A stretch of DNA of 6,674 bases, from the NCBI GenBank assembly GCA_002347925.1, contig DDYL01000172.1:1-6674 (forward strand). Reading direction: 5' to 3'. The first letter of the stretch is position 1; each line of letters opens with the position of its first letter. Source of the stretch: Chloroflexi bacterium UBA2235. GTDB lineage: Bacteria > Chloroflexota > UBA11872 > UBA12225. Made by a program: the position numbers and the translations under genes. Shown here piece after piece: positions 5,689-6,674 of this stretch. The notes under the pieces are model-generated. The model did no database searches, was not told the origin of the DNA, and was given only the letters and a program-made list of their open reading frames with translations.

Positions 5689-6615
5689 TCAGTGACCTTG
5701 GAGGCGCCGTTGTATCTGTTCATATGTAGGCATAGACGGGATGGCTCCAAGCACCTCGACCGCAAGCGATCCCGCCGCGTTCCCGACCCTTGCGGCCTCT
5801 TCGACACTGGCGCCCGATGCGAGACTTGCCGCGAGCGCGCCGCAAAAGGCGTCTCCGGCGCCAGTGGTGTCCACAACCGACCTCACCGGGAATGACTGGA
5901 TCGCTATCGGCTCAGGATTGACATCCGACATCACAATGCACCCTGCCCCACCTAGGGTAATGACCACCGTGCCTACCCCCTTGGAGATAAGCACTCGGGA
6001 CGACCGGACCGGATCCGTGTCCCCTCCAAGTGCCAGGGCCTCGGTCTGGTTGACAACGAGTACGTCGATCAGTGTCCAAAGGTCTGCAGGTAAGTGAGAA
6101 GCGGGCGCTGCATTCAGGACAACGCGGACACCTGCATCTCTTGCTGCCCGGCAGGCCTCGGCAATCGTGTCCACCGGAACCTCCAATTGGACGAGAAGCA
6201 CCGATGCTGCCCCGATCGTCCCGAGTTGCTTCCTGATATCCGACTTCGAGACCCTCGCGTTTGCTCCAGGAAAGATCAGGATCCGGTTTTCACCTAAGGC
6301 ATCGAGCCAGATGGATGCGTTTCCGGTCGGAGCATCATGGTCTACGGCAACCGCGTCGATCGCGATACCCGCTTCAGCCAGGGCCTCGATCATCTGCGTT
6401 CCGAATGCGTCGGAGCCAACCCTTCCTACCATTGAGACACTGGCGCCGGCACGCGCCGCTGCAAACGCTTGGTTAGCACCCTTTCCACCGAGGTAGGTTC
6501 CAAAGTCACTGGCTATCAGGTGTTCGCCCGCAGACGGGAACCGTGTGGCCCTCGTGACCATGTCAATGTTGCACGAACCCACAACGACCACCGATCCGCC
6601 AAACAATGACGCCAT
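5689..6615 (-). CDS. rbsK: Ribokinase (PfkB-family sugar kinase)
   Basis: Phosphorylates D-ribose to ribose 5-phosphate with ATP in the cytosol, feeding ribose or nucleoside salvage into the pentose phosphate pathway. The 308-residue product matches ribokinase (E. coli 309) end to end. It has N16-I-D18 in the sugar-binding strand, GGKGAN at 43-48, LLVQLEVP with the sugar-region Glu, VLNAAPASHLP and VVNQTEA in the middle, ITLGGAGC, and the anion-hole and catalytic motif DTTGAGD (249-255) with D255 as catalytic base. The AVEVLGAIPSMP end corresponds to the monovalent-cation and C-terminal region. The conserved GGKGAN and QLE context favour ribokinase over fructokinase or adenosine kinase, though substrate is not proven. 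ATG 6615 was chosen over GTG 6636 and ATG 6621 because GGAGG lies six bases upstream. The gene converges on the phosphotransferase gene, with 84 bases between their stops and no strong terminator. Confidence 0.9.
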   Translation of the reverse strand: MASLFGGSVVVVGSCNIDMVTRATRFPSAGEHLIASDFGTYLGGKGANQAFAAARAGASVSMVGRVGSDAFGTQMIEALAEAGIAIDAVAVDHDAPTGNASIWLDALGENRILIFPGANARVSKSDIRKQLGTIGAASVLLVQLEVPVDTIAEACRAARDAGVRVVLNAAPASHLPADLWTLIDVLVVNQTEALALGGDTDPVRSSRVLISKGVGTVVITLGGAGCIVMSDVNPEPIAIQSFPVRSVVDTTGAGDAFCGALAASLASGASVEEAARVGNAAGSLAVEVLGAIPSMPTYEQIQRRLQGH

Positions 6616-6621
6616 ACCCAT

Positions 6622-6626
6622 CCTCC
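6622..6626 (-). promoter_or_regulatory. Shine-Dalgarno of rbsK
   Basis: On the minus strand GGAGG stands six bases before ATG 6615 and directly abuts the in-frame ATG at 6621. The spacing selects 6615. The bases from here to the right edge (about 50) show no promoter. A TGA in one frame at 6645-6647 could be the end of an upstream gene, but too little is present to tell. Confidence 0.75.
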
Positions 6627-6674
6627 AACCAGCCACTCATCACTCATGAAGGGCTCACGATCAGCGTACGGCGC

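Noticed and set aside
5626..5895. 89-codon plus-strand frame after the phosphotransferase gene
   Set aside because: Most of it is antisense to the conserved C-terminus of ribokinase, and it shows no motif of its own.
6616..6674. End of another minus-strand gene upstream of rbsK
   Set aside because: A TGA occurs in one frame at 6645-6647, but fewer than 10 codons are present, so no gene can be supported.

Overview
The window is high-GC bacterial DNA. It holds one gene broken by the left edge, two complete plus-strand genes and one complete minus-strand gene. A TGS-less threonyl-tRNA synthetase, a tRNA-sensing T-box leader, a DUF2293 protein and a large PEP-utilizer-type phosphotransferase together suggest a Chloroflexota-like lineage (Thermomicrobia or Dehalococcoidia relatives). 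This placement is inference from gene style only; there is no rRNA or other phylogenetic marker to fix it.

Layout, left to right. Positions 1-447 (+) are the C-terminal 148 codons of a DUF2293-family protein of unknown function; it has no start in the window. Positions 448-912 contain no gene but hold a long, highly structured thrS leader. A T-box riboswitch runs from about 488 to 792. Its Stem I (488-594) has a kink-turn, an ACC (Thr) specifier codon at 577-579 and AGAGA/GGUG distal-loop motifs. Its T-box core is at 738-752. A competing hairpin (762-792), a 7-bp-arm palindrome (815-829) and a hairpin directly against the ribosome binding site (880-901) follow. Positions 913-2739 (+) are thrS, which lacks the N-terminal TGS domain but keeps the editing and catalytic domains. 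A long hairpin (2757-2805) probably ends that transcript.

Positions 3004-5604 (+) encode an 866-residue protein built like rifampin phosphotransferase: a PPDK-type ATP-grasp domain, a large central helical domain, and a C-terminal swivelling domain with the phosphohistidine (H823). The PEP-binding TIM barrel of PEP synthase and PPDK is absent. Its probable TTG start lies in the loop of an 8-bp-arm inverted repeat (2992-3018). Positions 5689-6615 (-) are a complete ribokinase (rbsK), convergent with the phosphotransferase gene.

The genes do not form one pathway. thrS appears to be its own regulatory unit, induced by uncharged tRNA-Thr through the T-box. The phosphotransferase appears to be a separate unit with its own short promoter region. 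rbsK belongs to a minus-strand unit that continues beyond the right edge. The most informative parts are the thrS leader, with more than one possible expression platform, and the phosphotransferase with its altered His-domain signature and start-codon palindrome.
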